Positions 33,921 to 51,365 are shown, numbered from the stretch's first letter. The stretch: DNA of 64,000 nucleotides from UBA1756 sp045222555 (GCA_045222555.1 JBGUYY010000088.1:1-64000), one strand, 5' to 3'. Notes: a model not told the origin generated them from the sequence alone. Numbers and translations: made by a program.

Positions 33921-36140
33921 ATGAAAAAATTTTTCATCATCTTTCTGCTGATTTTAGGGGCAAATTTTATTTTTGCACAATCTGAAACTATTGATTTACA
34001 AGGAATTTTCAAAGGAAAATACCGCTATGACCGTGTCCAGTCCCTTACATGGAGACCCCAAACCACCGAATATACTTTTTACGACACGGAAAAGGATGCC
34101 ATCCTGTCGGTGGACATGAAAAAGGGTAATGAGAAGGTTTTGTTTGAATTCTCCAAGATTTATGGCTATGCTCTCGGAAAAAGCAGTGCCACGAAAGACG
34201 AGTTCAAAGCTGCCGGCGGCCGGATTTCTACCGCTTGGGAATGGATCGACAAGAACAGCTTCCGCATCTATGCCATCATGCCCGGCAAGGACCCCGGCTA
34301 TGTGACGTACCAAATCTCGTCGCAGTCGTTCTCCACCGCTGCTGATCCGACCGACGGCATCGACATTGTGGACCAAGATGCCAACAATTCCCTTTACATC
34401 TATCATGACGAAGACGCTGACGGCTTCTTTGTCAACGACCTGAAGAATCCCGTGAAAGCGAAAATCATCCTCTGTCCCGACACCGCCAAGGATGTGGTCT
34501 TCGGCGAGCCCGTACACCGTAGCGAATGGGGCATCAACGAGGGTTGGTACTTCTCGCCCAACAGCAACTTCATCGCCTTCTACCGCATGGACCAGTCGAT
34601 GGTGGAAGACTACCCGCTGCTGCAAACCAGCGAAGATGACGGCGCGGCCCACATCGCCTACTTCAAAAACATCAAATACCCCATGGCCGGTCGTACCAGC
34701 CATCAGGTGAAAGTCGGCATTTTCGACGCCCGCCAGTCGTTCATGAAAAAAACCTGCGTTTATCACTACATCCAGACCGACCCCGCAGACGGTGAATTTC
34801 TGACCAACGTCACCTTTTCGCCCGATGAAAAATATCTGTATATCACTCACTTGAACAGAGAGCAGAATCATTCCAAACTTATCCGCTACGAGGTGGCCAC
34901 CGGCAAGAAACTGGCCGTACTGATTGAAGAGAGCGACAGCCGCTACGTGGAACCCCTCCACCGCATCATCTGCCTCAACAACGGCAACTTCATCTACCAG
35001 AGCGACCGCGACGGATGGAACCACTTCTACCTCTACACCTTCGAAGGCAAACTGGTGAAACAAATCACCAAGGGCAACTGGCCCGTGATTGAAGACCTTG
35101 GCATGGACGATGCCCAACAGAACATCTACTTCATGACCAACAAAGACAATCCTGTTGACCGCTACCTCTACTCCGTCAATATCGCCAGCGGCAAACTTAC
35201 CAACCTCACCCCCACCTCCGGCACCCACACCATCGTACTTTCCGATGACAAGAAAAACTTCTTCGACTACTTCTCCAACCTCCACACGCCCCTGATTGTA
35301 TATGCCGGCACTACCGACGGAAAATATTTACGCAAGGTGAAAGAGTCACGCAACCCCTACCGCGACTGCGAGCTGGGCTACGACACCATCTTCTCACTGA
35401 AAAATGCACATGGCGACGACCTCTACTGCAACATGATTTTCCCGCCCAAATTCAACAAAAACGAACAATACCCCTGCTTGGTATATGTATATGGAGGACC
35501 TCATTCCCAATTGGTTACGAACGAATTTATGGCGGCCGGTCCTTTCTTGCACTATATGGCCCAGAAGGGATACATCATTTTTGTGCTCGACAACCGCGGC
35601 ACCAGCAACCGGGGAGCAGAGTTTGAAAAGTGCATCCACCGCCAGCTCGGCGTGCTGGAAAGCGAAGACCAGATGGTGGGCATCAACTACCTGCGCTCTC
35701 TGCCTTACGTCAACAAGAACCGCATGGGTATCGACGGCTGGAGCTTCGGCGGCTTCATGACACTGACCATGGTGACCGAACACAACGACATCTTCGCCTC
35801 CGCCACCTGCGGCGGTCCGGTGGTCAACTGGGAGTGGTACGAAATCATGTACGGCGAGCGTTACATGGACACCCCGCAGGAGAACCCCGACGGCTACGAG
35901 CACGCCAACATCATCAACAAAATCCAAAAGCTGAAATGCCCCCTGCTGATCATGCACGGACAGCAAGATAATACTGTGGTTCAGCAACATAGCCTTGAGC
36001 TGTTACACCAGTCGGTGCTGGATGACGTTCAAATCAACTACTTCCCCTACACCACCCACGAACATAATGTGAGAGGTCTCGACCGCGTGCAGATGTGGCA
36101 CAAAATCGAACAGTTCCACGACAACATTCTGATGAAATAA
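33921..36140 (+). CDS. DPP-IV-like S9 prolyl oligopeptidase
   Basis: A 739-residue exported serine peptidase of family S9B that probably removes X-Pro or X-Ala dipeptides from peptides in the periplasm or at the surface. A signal peptide (FFIIFLLILGANFIFAQS) is followed by an eight-bladed beta-propeller (about 40-480) and an alpha/beta-hydrolase domain. The catalytic triad is Ser in GWSFGGFM, Asp in HGQQDNTV and His in TTHEHNV; the propeller has the N-terminus-binding EWGINEGWYFSP-type segment. Start chosen at 33921 for the signal peptide and promoter. It may share a transcript with the WYL regulator and thrC downstream. Confidence 0.93.
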   Translation: MKKFFIIFLLILGANFIFAQSETIDLQGIFKGKYRYDRVQSLTWRPQTTEYTFYDTEKDAILSVDMKKGNEKVLFEFSKIYGYALGKSSATKDEFKAAGGRISTAWEWIDKNSFRIYAIMPGKDPGYVTYQISSQSFSTAADPTDGIDIVDQDANNSLYIYHDEDADGFFVNDLKNPVKAKIILCPDTAKDVVFGEPVHRSEWGINEGWYFSPNSNFIAFYRMDQSMVEDYPLLQTSEDDGAAHIAYFKNIKYPMAGRTSHQVKVGIFDARQSFMKKTCVYHYIQTDPADGEFLTNVTFSPDEKYLYITHLNREQNHSKLIRYEVATGKKLAVLIEESDSRYVEPLHRIICLNNGNFIYQSDRDGWNHFYLYTFEGKLVKQITKGNWPVIEDLGMDDAQQNIYFMTNKDNPVDRYLYSVNIASGKLTNLTPTSGTHTIVLSDDKKNFFDYFSNLHTPLIVYAGTTDGKYLRKVKESRNPYRDCELGYDTIFSLKNAHGDDLYCNMIFPPKFNKNEQYPCLVYVYGGPHSQLVTNEFMAAGPFLHYMAQKGYIIFVLDNRGTSNRGAEFEKCIHRQLGVLESEDQMVGINYLRSLPYVNKNRMGIDGWSFGGFMTLTMVTEHNDIFASATCGGPVVNWEWYEIMYGERYMDTPQENPDGYEHANIINKIQKLKCPLLIMHGQQDNTVVQQHSLELLHQSVLDDVQINYFPYTTHEHNVRGLDRVQMWHKIEQFHDNILMK

Positions 36141-36164
36141 TCACCTAACCCCCATCCCATTCCC

Positions 36165-37049
36165 ATGAACAAACCCTCTTTTAATCGCAATTTATGGCTA
36201 CTCAACACCATTTATCAAGCCGGAACAGAAGGTCTCACTTTTGAAGAAATTTGTAAAAATTGGCAGAGTAGCGGCTTGTCGAAAGGCAAGAACTATCCCC
36301 TCCGCTCGTTTCACAACCATCGGAAGGAGATCCTTGACACCTTCAACATCGCCATCCGCTGCCGGAAAAACACCAACCGCTACTATATCAAAAACAATGA
36401 GACTGCTGCCCAACTGATGATGAAAGTGCTTGGACTGATTGGCATCAACCAGACCCTGAGAAGCGACATTTCTTCCCTCATCTCCTACACCCCTCGCACC
36501 GGCGGCGAAGGCTTCCTCACTTCCATCACCTCCGCCATTCAGAATAAAAAAATGTTAAAAGTAGTCTTCTCCAACAACAACGAGAAGACAACATACGATG
36601 AGGTTAAACCTTTGGGAATCAAAGAATACAAAAACTGCTGGTACCTGCTCGCACAACTCGTCAGCGGCCAAAATGTGTATGTCAACCTGGCCTACACGAG
36701 CGAAATCACCCCGCTGAATGAAACCTTTGCTGAACCGACCGACGTTCCCGTACAGGAACTTCTTGTGGAGAACTATGGCAGCCGGCTTGAAGAAATTCCA
36801 ACGGAGGAAATCACCCTTAAGGTTCCCGCTTCCATCTCCCTGCAAATCAAACAGTTCCCCATCCACCCCTCCCAAAGAGAGCTGGAGAACAAAAAGAACC
36901 ACTCCATCTTCTACCTCCACCTCAAACCCACCACCGACTTCATCCGCGACCTGATGGCCTTCGGCAACCAGATCGAAATCATCACCCCAGCCTCCATTAA
37001 AGAGAAAGTAGCTGACGAAGCCCGGAAAATTATCAAGAAAAACCAATAA
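36165..37049 (+). CDS. WYL-domain transcriptional regulator
   Basis: A 294-residue cytoplasmic protein with an N-terminal winged-helix part (about 8-75; NRNLWLLNTIYQAG, then RSFHNHRKEILDTFNIAI) and a WYL domain (about 125-200; KPLGIKEYKNCWYLLAQ, VNLAYTSEI). A C-terminal WCX-like extension ends it (about 215-290). WYL proteins sense ligands, often nucleic acids or nucleotides, and control stress or defence genes. No defence genes adjoin it: it lies between a peptidase and threonine synthase genes (gaps 24 and 21 bases). Target unknown. Confidence 0.85.
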   Translation: MNKPSFNRNLWLLNTIYQAGTEGLTFEEICKNWQSSGLSKGKNYPLRSFHNHRKEILDTFNIAIRCRKNTNRYYIKNNETAAQLMMKVLGLIGINQTLRSDISSLISYTPRTGGEGFLTSITSAIQNKKMLKVVFSNNNEKTTYDEVKPLGIKEYKNCWYLLAQLVSGQNVYVNLAYTSEITPLNETFAEPTDVPVQELLVENYGSRLEEIPTEEITLKVPASISLQIKQFPIHPSQRELENKKNHSIFYLHLKPTTDFIRDLMAFGNQIEIITPASIKEKVADEARKIIKKNQ

Positions 37050-37070
37050 CCGACAAAAAAAAATAGTACT

Positions 37071-38291
37071 ATGAAATACGAATTAGTTTGCCAAAAATGC
37101 GGAGAGAAGATCTCCTCTTTCAAAGAATGGTTTGACCATGACCAAGTTTGTCCAAAATGCGGATGTAATTATGTAGAAGTTCATTACAACGCAAATTACC
37201 ATCAACTTTCGGAACTTTTTAAAGGACATCCTGCCAGTTTTTGGCATTATTTCGACTTTTTACCCTTGGAAGACAAGGCCAACATTATCACCTGTAATGA
37301 AGGCGCCATCCCGATTGAGGAGTGGGACTTTTTGGAGAGATATGCCCAAGAGAAATACGGCATCAACTGTAAGGTGATGGTGTATCGGAACGACTTGAAC
37401 GGTGGCACCAACACGTTCAAGGATGTGGCCGCTGCGATGGGCGCTGCCATCATGAAAGAAAATGGAATCAAGGAGTACTGCATTGCCTCGACGGGCAACA
37501 CAGCGACCGCCTTCAGCAAATACCTGTCGTTGGCGGGCATCCGGCTGAACGTTTTTGTGCCGAACTGCGTGTGCCACGACACGGTGGAGGAGATTCGCTC
37601 GTACGGCCAGAACTTAGTGATTTCGGAGGGCGACTACGGGGCGGCCAAGAAAGAGGCGGCGGACTACAAGAAGGCGCACGGGCTGCTCATCTCGGGCGGC
37701 AACATCGACCCCATCCGTGTGGAGGCCAAGAAGACGATGGTGTTTGAGTTCCTGCGGCAGATGGGAAAGATGCCCGATGTGTATGTGCAGGCCGTGAGTG
37801 GCGGCACGGGACCGATTGCGGTGGACAAGGGCGTGCGCGAAATCAAGGACACCTTCCCCGAGACCCAACTGCCGAGGATGATTTTGGTACAGCAGGATAC
37901 CTGCGACCCGATGGTGCAGGGCTGGGAGAATGCCGAAAAAGCCGGATTCCCAGAAGGTTACGAAAAGAACTTTCCCTCCATCGCCAACCCGCAGACCAAG
38001 GTGTCCATCCTTTCTACTGGCACGCCAGGCATGTTCCCCATTGTGGCTCCCATCGTGCGCAAGAGCGGAGGTGGCTTCGTGAGGGTGAAAGAGGCTGAGC
38101 TGGTGGATTATGCGAAGATTGCGAAACGCGAGCGTAACGTGATGCTCGGTCCGGCGGCGGCGGTCTGCTTTGCCGGATTCTACCAGGCCTTGGCAGAGGG
38201 GAAGATCAAAGATGACGAGACCGTGCTGATCAACACCGGCGAGGGAGCGGCCCGCGCGAAGGACTTCGCGGCAGCCGTGGAGAAAGCGTAA
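37071..38291 (+). CDS. thrC: Threonine synthase
   Basis: A 406-residue PLP enzyme converting O-phosphohomoserine to threonine. It begins with a zinc-ribbon-like segment (CQKCGE and CPKCGC, about 9-36), found in some threonine synthases. The PLP Lys is in NDLNGGTNTFKDVA, the phosphate-binding region in ASTGNTATAFSKY, and AVSGGTGPIAV and the terminal NTGEGAARAKDF complete the fold-type II core. It completes the Asp-family set with aspC, dapA and dapB elsewhere in the window. Confidence 0.9.
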   Translation: MKYELVCQKCGEKISSFKEWFDHDQVCPKCGCNYVEVHYNANYHQLSELFKGHPASFWHYFDFLPLEDKANIITCNEGAIPIEEWDFLERYAQEKYGINCKVMVYRNDLNGGTNTFKDVAAAMGAAIMKENGIKEYCIASTGNTATAFSKYLSLAGIRLNVFVPNCVCHDTVEEIRSYGQNLVISEGDYGAAKKEAADYKKAHGLLISGGNIDPIRVEAKKTMVFEFLRQMGKMPDVYVQAVSGGTGPIAVDKGVREIKDTFPETQLPRMILVQQDTCDPMVQGWENAEKAGFPEGYEKNFPSIANPQTKVSILSTGTPGMFPIVAPIVRKSGGGFVRVKEAELVDYAKIAKRERNVMLGPAAAVCFAGFYQALAEGKIKDDETVLINTGEGAARAKDFAAAVEKA

Positions 38292-38339
38292 GAACAACAA
38301 CATTTCCTTTATTTTGCGAGCACATAATCCCTGTAACAA

Positions 38340-38996
38340 ATGAAACATTTTCTGTTTAAACATCTATGGAAAATGACAGGAATATTCTTCCTCGCTGCTC
38401 TTGCATTCAGTTGTGAAAAAGAACCCATTGATCCTGTCACTCCCGAACCAGACCCTGTAGAAATTGATATTCCAGGAGCTGACAGCAATATTCTGATTAT
38501 GAAAGTGGATTACCAAACCTTTCAATATGAGGGATATACCACTGTGAATGTTGATAGTGCTAAGGGTTCCTCTGACACCATCCCCTTTTTGGCAACGTAT
38601 TGTCCTCCTAGTGATTTTGGATATATAAAATTATTCTATGAGAACCCCAGCCATCTCCTTTTTTATGGAGGTATTTTTTGGATGGGATGCGGGAATCTCC
38701 ATTTCCCAACTTCCTTTATGACATTACCTGCTCAAACCTCTGGGCTCCCCTACCCAGGAAACGACAAAATCTGCTTCATTGATTATTCTGGTGCACAGCA
38801 ATCGCTCCCCTGGAATGATAATCTTGTAGATGAAACCATGATTGAAAACGTTTGGGGAACCATATCCAAGCAGCCTGAATTTCAGCATTATTATAGCAAG
38901 ACCAACAAAAAAGTCGCAGTATTCTTGTACACACCGAGTGTAGGAGGTGGAAATCCCGCTGATTGGGATTTTATCATTTTTGTGGAAAAAGAATAA
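38340..38996 (+). CDS. Lipoprotein, hypothetical
   Basis: A 218-residue exported protein with a lipobox-like sequence FFLAALAFSC (Cys25), then an acidic Pro-rich linker (EKEPIDPVTPEPDPVEIDIPG) typical of surface-exposed Bacteroidota lipoproteins. The remaining domain is beta-rich and aromatic (YQTFQYEGYTTVNVD, ENPSHLLFYGGIFWMGCG). No family recognised. It begins 48 bases after thrC, with no clear TAnnTTTG box in the gap. Confidence 0.75.
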   Translation: MKHFLFKHLWKMTGIFFLAALAFSCEKEPIDPVTPEPDPVEIDIPGADSNILIMKVDYQTFQYEGYTTVNVDSAKGSSDTIPFLATYCPPSDFGYIKLFYENPSHLLFYGGIFWMGCGNLHFPTSFMTLPAQTSGLPYPGNDKICFIDYSGAQQSLPWNDNLVDETMIENVWGTISKQPEFQHYYSKTNKKVAVFLYTPSVGGGNPADWDFIIFVEKE

Positions 38997-39135
38997 ATTT
39001 TTCCCACCATCTTATATACTATCCCGCCCATTCTCAGCGTTTTATTTCTCGGATTTTGTGCAAAGGACTCCACAAAGTCTATGTCGGGTGCGCGATACGC
39101 CCTGACGGATAACAGATGTCCATTGAAAAAAAATT

Positions 39136-40491
39136 ATGTCTAAAAAGTCCAATCTTTTCTTGTTTTTGAAAGCTCTCATCATTTTGGGGCTGATTCTTAT
39201 TCTTTTAATTCCGGCCATGCTGATCAGTAATTTGATTGACGAAAGAGAGTCATTGAGAAGCGAAGCCGTAACAGAAGTTTCCGGGAAATGGGCCCACGAC
39301 CAAAACCTGGTCGGTCCCTACCTCTCCATCCCCTACTACAATGAAAATGGAAAAGCCTCTGAGAAATGCTTCTTGCAGGTGATGCCTGAAAACTTGAAGA
39401 TTGCAGGCGATGTAACCACAGAAACCTTACATAGAGGCATTTACGATGTGGTGGTGTACCACTCGAACCTGAAAATCACGGGCAATTTCAGCAAAAAAGA
39501 TTTCAAAGATATACCCTTGGAGGAACTTTGCCTCGAACGTGCCATTTTGTCAATGGGAATCACCGACTTACGAGGAATAGAAAACCAGTTAGACATTCAA
39601 CTTGGCGACCAAAACTATCGTTTTGAGGCCGGACTTTATAATCAAGACGTGGCCTCTGGTGACGGGGTACATGCCATCGTCAATCTTGAAGATACCTGTT
39701 CAACAGATGATTCTCTTTTGAACAACATTCCCTTCTCCATGTCGCTTTCGCTGAAAGGTTCCGAGCAACTGATGATTTCGCCCATCGGCGGAAACACGGA
39801 TGTGAAGCTCCACTCCAACTGGAACAATCCCAGTTTCACGGGTGATTTTCTCACTTCTGATAAAGAAATCCGTAAAGACGGCTTTGATGCACATTGGAAA
39901 ATGATGCACCTCAACCGCGATTTTCCGCAATCATGGACTACTCGTGATCATGAAAAGAGTTTTTCTCCCCAACACACTGCCTTTGGCGTCACTTTCCTAT
40001 TGCCGGTGGATGGCTACCAGAAGGCCACTCGCTGCGTGAAATACTCGATCCTCTTCACTACCATCACCTTCCTGGTCTTTTTCTTTGTGGAGATTTTGCG
40101 CAAAAAGCGCGTCCATCCGCTACAATATCTATTGGTGGGGGTTGCGCTGATCGTGTTCTACACGTTACTGGTTTCCCTCTCCGAGTATTTGGCCTTCAAT
40201 TTAGCCTATATTCTTGCCGCTTTGGCCACCATCATCCTCATCACCCTATACTCTAAAGCCGTGCTGAAATCATGGGCACAAGGCGGTTTTGTGGGCGGTG
40301 TGCTGCTGGTGCTTTACGGTTATCTTTTTACCATCATCCAGCTACAGGATTACGCCCTGTTGGCAGGCAGTATCTTTATCTTCATCATCCTCGGTGTGGT
40401 GATGTTCTTCTCACGGAAGGTGGATTGGTACAATTTGAACGGAGGCGGCAAAGATGAGGGTAACACCCCGCCGCCACCGGCAATGCAATAA
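39136..40491 (+). CDS. creD: CreD-family inner-membrane protein
   Basis: A 451-residue protein of the CreD family, an inner-membrane protein tied to envelope stress and beta-lactam response in gammaproteobacteria. One N-terminal membrane segment (about 13-32), a large periplasmic domain with the family signature VGPYLSIPY (about 54-62) and about five or six C-terminal helices (about 300-430). The tail is polar with Pro repeats (NTPPPPAMQ). No creBC two-component genes are adjacent. A strong bidirectional terminator follows at once. Confidence 0.9.
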   Translation: MSKKSNLFLFLKALIILGLILILLIPAMLISNLIDERESLRSEAVTEVSGKWAHDQNLVGPYLSIPYYNENGKASEKCFLQVMPENLKIAGDVTTETLHRGIYDVVVYHSNLKITGNFSKKDFKDIPLEELCLERAILSMGITDLRGIENQLDIQLGDQNYRFEAGLYNQDVASGDGVHAIVNLEDTCSTDDSLLNNIPFSMSLSLKGSEQLMISPIGGNTDVKLHSNWNNPSFTGDFLTSDKEIRKDGFDAHWKMMHLNRDFPQSWTTRDHEKSFSPQHTAFGVTFLLPVDGYQKATRCVKYSILFTTITFLVFFFVEILRKKRVHPLQYLLVGVALIVFYTLLVSLSEYLAFNLAYILAALATIILITLYSKAVLKSWAQGGFVGGVLLVLYGYLFTIIQLQDYALLAGSIFIFIILGVVMFFSRKVDWYNLNGGGKDEGNTPPPPAMQ

Positions 40492-40501
40492 CTATTGTAA
40501 A

Positions 40502-40537
40502 CAAAAAAAAGCCGCAGGAATCTGCGGCTTTTTTTTC
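40502..40537. terminator. Bidirectional terminator between creD and DUF3467 gene
   Basis: Stem GCCGCAG/CTGCGGC with loop GAAT (40511-40528), flanked by an A-run on the left and a T-run on the right. It can therefore serve creD on the plus strand and the rpoC-DUF3467 transcript on the minus strand. Confidence 0.92.
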
Positions 40538-40550
40538 GTAATCTGATTTT

Positions 40551-40847
40551 TTACGCCAGTCCGCCGTCGCCACCCATCATGGGAATCACGCCCTGCTGGC
40601 GTTCGTCGATACGGCCGTTCTTCTCCTCAAATTTGCGGATGTTGTCGCCCAGCGCTGCAAGAAGACGCTTGGTGTTCTGGGGCGTCATGATGATGCGTGA
40701 CGTCACATTCCCCTTGGGCATACCGGGCATCATCGCCACGAAATCAAGGATGAACTCGTTATCGGAATGGGTGATAATGGTCAGGTTGGAATAGGTTCCT
40801 TTGGCTACCTCTTCGCTGAGGTTGATGTCGATTTTTTGCTCTTGCAT
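40551..40847 (-). CDS. DUF3467 protein
   Basis: A 98-residue soluble protein of the DUF3467 family (SEEVAKGTYSNLTIITHSDNEFILDF, read in parts; SRIIMTPQNTKRLLAAL). In Bacteroidota it commonly lies directly downstream of rpoC, as here. The rpoC terminator hairpin (40872-40905) stands between the two genes, and no -7 box fits in the 24 bases that remain, so expression probably depends on read-through or processing. Function unknown; a role with RNA polymerase is only guilt by association. Confidence 0.88.
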   Translation of the reverse strand: MQEQKIDINLSEEVAKGTYSNLTIITHSDNEFILDFVAMMPGMPKGNVTSRIIMTPQNTKRLLAALGDNIRKFEEKNGRIDERQQGVIPMMGGDGGLA

Positions 40848-40871
40848 GATATTTTTGGTTTTTCTTTTAAA

Positions 40872-40905
40872 ACAAAAAAAGGGGTCAGTTGTTCACTGAC
40901 CCCTT
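40872..40905 (-). terminator. Terminator/attenuator after rpoC
   Basis: On the minus strand, stem GGGGTCAGT/ACTGACCCC (40881-40903) is followed by a T-run. It separates rpoC from the DUF3467 gene. Confidence 0.9.
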
Positions 40906-40911
40906 TGAAAT

Positions 40912-45198
<4,287 letters not shown>

Positions 45199-45222
45199 TT
45201 TCTATATAGATTATGTTTTTTA

Positions 45223-49026
<3,804 letters not shown>

Positions 49027-49110
49027 TGTTGATTTACTTTTTAGGTTGGTGAAAAAAAGTGAATTGGGTCGGTATTATCGGCAAGTTACCGGAGCGCAGG
49101 GTTGTGCACC

Positions 49111-49170
49111 GTCAGGCGCACAAAAAATACAATAAGTACAAGCCCCCACTGCTGCGGGAGGCTTGTACTT
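49111..49170 (-). promoter_or_regulatory. Attenuator-like hairpins between rplL and rpoB
   Basis: On the minus strand a long hairpin (49134-49170; arms AAGTACAAGCCTCC and GGGGGCTTGTACTT) is followed after a few bases by TATTTTTT. A second, weaker hairpin is formed by TTGTGCGC/GTGCACAA (49111-49132). The first would act as a partial terminator. No clear -7 box for a separate rpoB promoter is present, since the nearest match TATTTTTTG has one T too many. Confidence 0.7.
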
Positions 49171-49191
49171 GATTGTCAGAGATAAAACGAA

Positions 49192-49569
49192 TTATTTCAA
49201 TTCGATCACTGCGCCGACTTCTTCCAAAGCCTTCTTGAGGCCTTCGGCTTCGTCTTTGGAGATACCTTCCTTGACAGCCTTCGGAGCGCCGTCCACCAAT
49301 TCCTTGGCTTCTTTCAGTCCGAGACCAGTGAGTTCCTTCACAGCTTTCACAACGGCGAGCTTCTGGGCACCAGCTTCTTTGAGGATAACGTCGAATTCGG
49401 TCTTTTCCTCTTCAGCGGCGGCGGCACCAGCAGCGGGACCAGCGGCAACTGCAACTGCGGCTGCGGCGGGCTCGATACCGTACTCGTCTTTCAAAATCTG
49501 AGCTAACTCGTTAACTTCTTTAACGGTCAAATTAACTAATTGTTCTGCAAATGCTTTCAAATCTGCCAT
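49192..49569 (-). CDS. rplL: 50S ribosomal protein L7/L12
   Basis: A 125-residue acidic stalk protein that recruits translation GTPases. A helical dimerisation domain at the N-terminus, an Ala/Gly-rich hinge (about 35-52) and the C-terminal domain with KTEFDVILKEAGAQKLAVVK and KELTGLGLKEAKELVDGAPK segments. Normal length. Confidence 0.98.
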   Translation of the reverse strand: MADLKAFAEQLVNLTVKEVNELAQILKDEYGIEPAAAAVAVAAGPAAGAAAAEEEKTEFDVILKEAGAQKLAVVKAVKELTGLGLKEAKELVDGAPKAVKEGISKDEAEGLKKALEEVGAVIELK

Positions 49570-49614
49570 GATTTCTATTTTTTTAAATGGTTTCTAATTT
49601 TGTTGATTTTTTAA

Positions 49615-50133
49615 TTATGCTCTTTCTGACAAAGTTTTTACGATGCCAGCAAGTTTGCCACCACCCGACTGAAGAGCGGAGATGACGTTCTTTGCGGGAG
49701 ACTGCAACAAACCGACGATGTCGCCGATGAGTTCCTCTCTCGACTTGATGTTGCAAAGATTCTCTAATTGGTCGTCACCAATGTAGGAAGCGCTTTCAAT
49801 GAATGCGGCCTTCACAATGGGTTTTTTGTTCTTCGCACGGAAGTCCTTGATTAACTTAGCCGGTGCGTTACCCACGGTAGAGAGCATGATTGCGGTGCTG
49901 CCTTCCAATACCGGATAGATTTCCGAGTAGTCAGCTGCCGACTGGTCCATAGCGCGTTTCAGCAGGGTGTTTTTCACCACTTTCAGCTTGATCTCGCGTT
50001 TGAAGCACTGTCTTCTCAGCTGGTTGACCATTTCAACGGTGAATCCGGAAATATCCGTTACATAAACGTTCGGATAATTAGCTAAATCTTCAGCAATCGC
50101 TTCAATAATCTGAGCTTTTTGTTCTTGTTTCAT
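49615..50133 (-). CDS. rplJ: 50S ribosomal protein L10
   Basis: A 172-residue protein anchoring L7/L12 dimers to the ribosome. It has the N-terminal rRNA-binding part (DISGFTVEMVNQLRRQCF, VVKNTLLKRA) and a C-terminal helix for L12 binding. It lies 19 bases after rplA and 45 bases before rplL. In many bacteria L10 autoregulates this operon; no separate leader is visible just before it. Confidence 0.97.
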   Translation of the reverse strand: MKQEQKAQIIEAIAEDLANYPNVYVTDISGFTVEMVNQLRRQCFKREIKLKVVKNTLLKRAMDQSAADYSEIYPVLEGSTAIMLSTVGNAPAKLIKDFRAKNKKPIVKAAFIESASYIGDDQLENLCNIKSREELIGDIVGLLQSPAKNVISALQSGGGKLAGIVKTLSERA

Positions 50134-50152
50134 ACTAATTTAGCTTTTTGGA

Positions 50153-50848
50153 TTAAATGGTAACCGATTTAACATCGACTTGTACACCAGGACTCATGGT
50201 TGAGGAGATGTAAATGCTCTTGATGTAGGTTCCCTTTGCGGCGGTCGGTTTCAACTTGATAATGGTTGCCATCATTTCGCGGGCATTGTCCACCAGCTTG
50301 TCGGCAGAGAAATTCACTTTGCCGATTCCGGTATGGATGATACCATATTTGTCAACCTTGAAGTCGATCTTACCGGCCTTCACATCTGCAACCGCCTTGC
50401 CGATTTCCATCGTAACGGTACCGGCTTTCGGGTTCGGCATCAAGCCGCGGGGACCCAAAATCTTACCCAGCGCACCAATCTTGGGCATCACGCTCGGCAT
50501 GGTGATAATCACGTCCACGTCGGTCCAACCTTTCTTGATCTTATCAACGTATTCGTCCAAGCCTACGTAATCTGCGCCGGCAGCCTTTGCCTCTTCCTCC
50601 TTGTCGGGAGTACAAAGTACCAACACTCTCACCACCTTGCCAGTGCCGTGCGGGAGGGTCACAATACCTCTCACCATCTGGTTGGCCTTACGAGGGTCAA
50701 CACCCAGACGGACGTCAATATCGAAGGACGCATCAAATTTGGTGTAGGTGATGTCCTTTACGATATTTACGGCTTCTACCAACGGGTAAGCTTTGGTCTT
50801 ATCAAACTTTGCAAAAGCCTCTTTGCGTTTTTTTGATATTTTAGCCAT
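50153..50848 (-). CDS. rplA: 50S ribosomal protein L1
   Basis: A 231-residue protein of the mobile L1 stalk that helps release deacylated tRNA. Signatures: FDASFDIDVRLGVDPRK, IVTLPHGTGK, MPKIGALGKILGPRGLMPNPK (read in parts) and GKVNFSADKLVDNAREMM. Encoded 23 bases after rplK. Confidence 0.98.
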   Translation of the reverse strand: MAKISKKRKEAFAKFDKTKAYPLVEAVNIVKDITYTKFDASFDIDVRLGVDPRKANQMVRGIVTLPHGTGKVVRVLVLCTPDKEEEAKAAGADYVGLDEYVDKIKKGWTDVDVIITMPSVMPKIGALGKILGPRGLMPNPKAGTVTMEIGKAVADVKAGKIDFKVDKYGIIHTGIGKVNFSADKLVDNAREMMATIIKLKPTAAKGTYIKSIYISSTMSPGVQVDVKSVTI

Positions 50849-50871
50849 TTTGTTTTACTTTACTTGATTAA

Positions 50872-51321
50872 TTAATTTTTCTCAAAAGGATTCGTGCCAC
50901 CCTTCACCACAATACCCATGCTGCGTGCGGTACCAGCCACCATTGACATGGCAGACTCAACCGTGAAGCAGTTCAGGTCGGGCATCTTGTCTTCTGCAAT
51001 CGTCTTCACCTGGTCCCACGTGATCGTGGCTACCTTGTTGCGGTTAGGCTCTGCGGAGCCCTTCTGCGCCTTCGAGACTTCCTTCAGCTGCACAGCAACC
51101 GGAGGGGTCTTGATGATGAAGTCGAAAGACTTGTCCTTGTAAACAGTAATGATCACAGGAATGACCTTTCCGGCCTTGTCCTGCGTACGAGCATTGAACT
51201 GCTTACAGAACTCCATGATGTTCACACCCTTAGAACCCAATGCGGGGCCTACTGGCGGTGACGGATTGGCGGCACCTCCCTTGATTTGTAACTTAATAAG
51301 TCCAGCTACTTCTTTTGCCAT
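50872..51321 (-). CDS. rplK: 50S ribosomal protein L11
   Basis: A 149-residue protein of the GTPase-associated centre. It starts KEVAGLIKLQIKGGAANPSPP (read in parts), with GPALGSKGVNIMEFCKQFN and a C-terminal rRNA-binding part ending GTARSMGIVVKGG. Encoded 44 bases after nusG. Confidence 0.98.
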   Translation of the reverse strand: MAKEVAGLIKLQIKGGAANPSPPVGPALGSKGVNIMEFCKQFNARTQDKAGKVIPVIITVYKDKSFDFIIKTPPVAVQLKEVSKAQKGSAEPNRNKVATITWDQVKTIAEDKMPDLNCFTVESAMSMVAGTARSMGIVVKGGTNPFEKN

Positions 51322-51365
51322 TTTTTAACTTTTTTTAATTTGTGTAACAATTTTTCGCCGGCAAA

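Noticed and set aside
33996..35285. A 429-codon open frame on the minus strand, inside the S9 peptidase gene
   Set aside because: It is antisense to a protein with an intact catalytic triad. Its translation is low-complexity, rich in Val, Gly and Asp, as expected from the complement of biased codons, and no promoter or family motif supports it.
36165..37049. A defence island around the WYL regulator
   Set aside because: Neighbours are a peptidase and threonine synthase; no nuclease, toxin or restriction gene is present.
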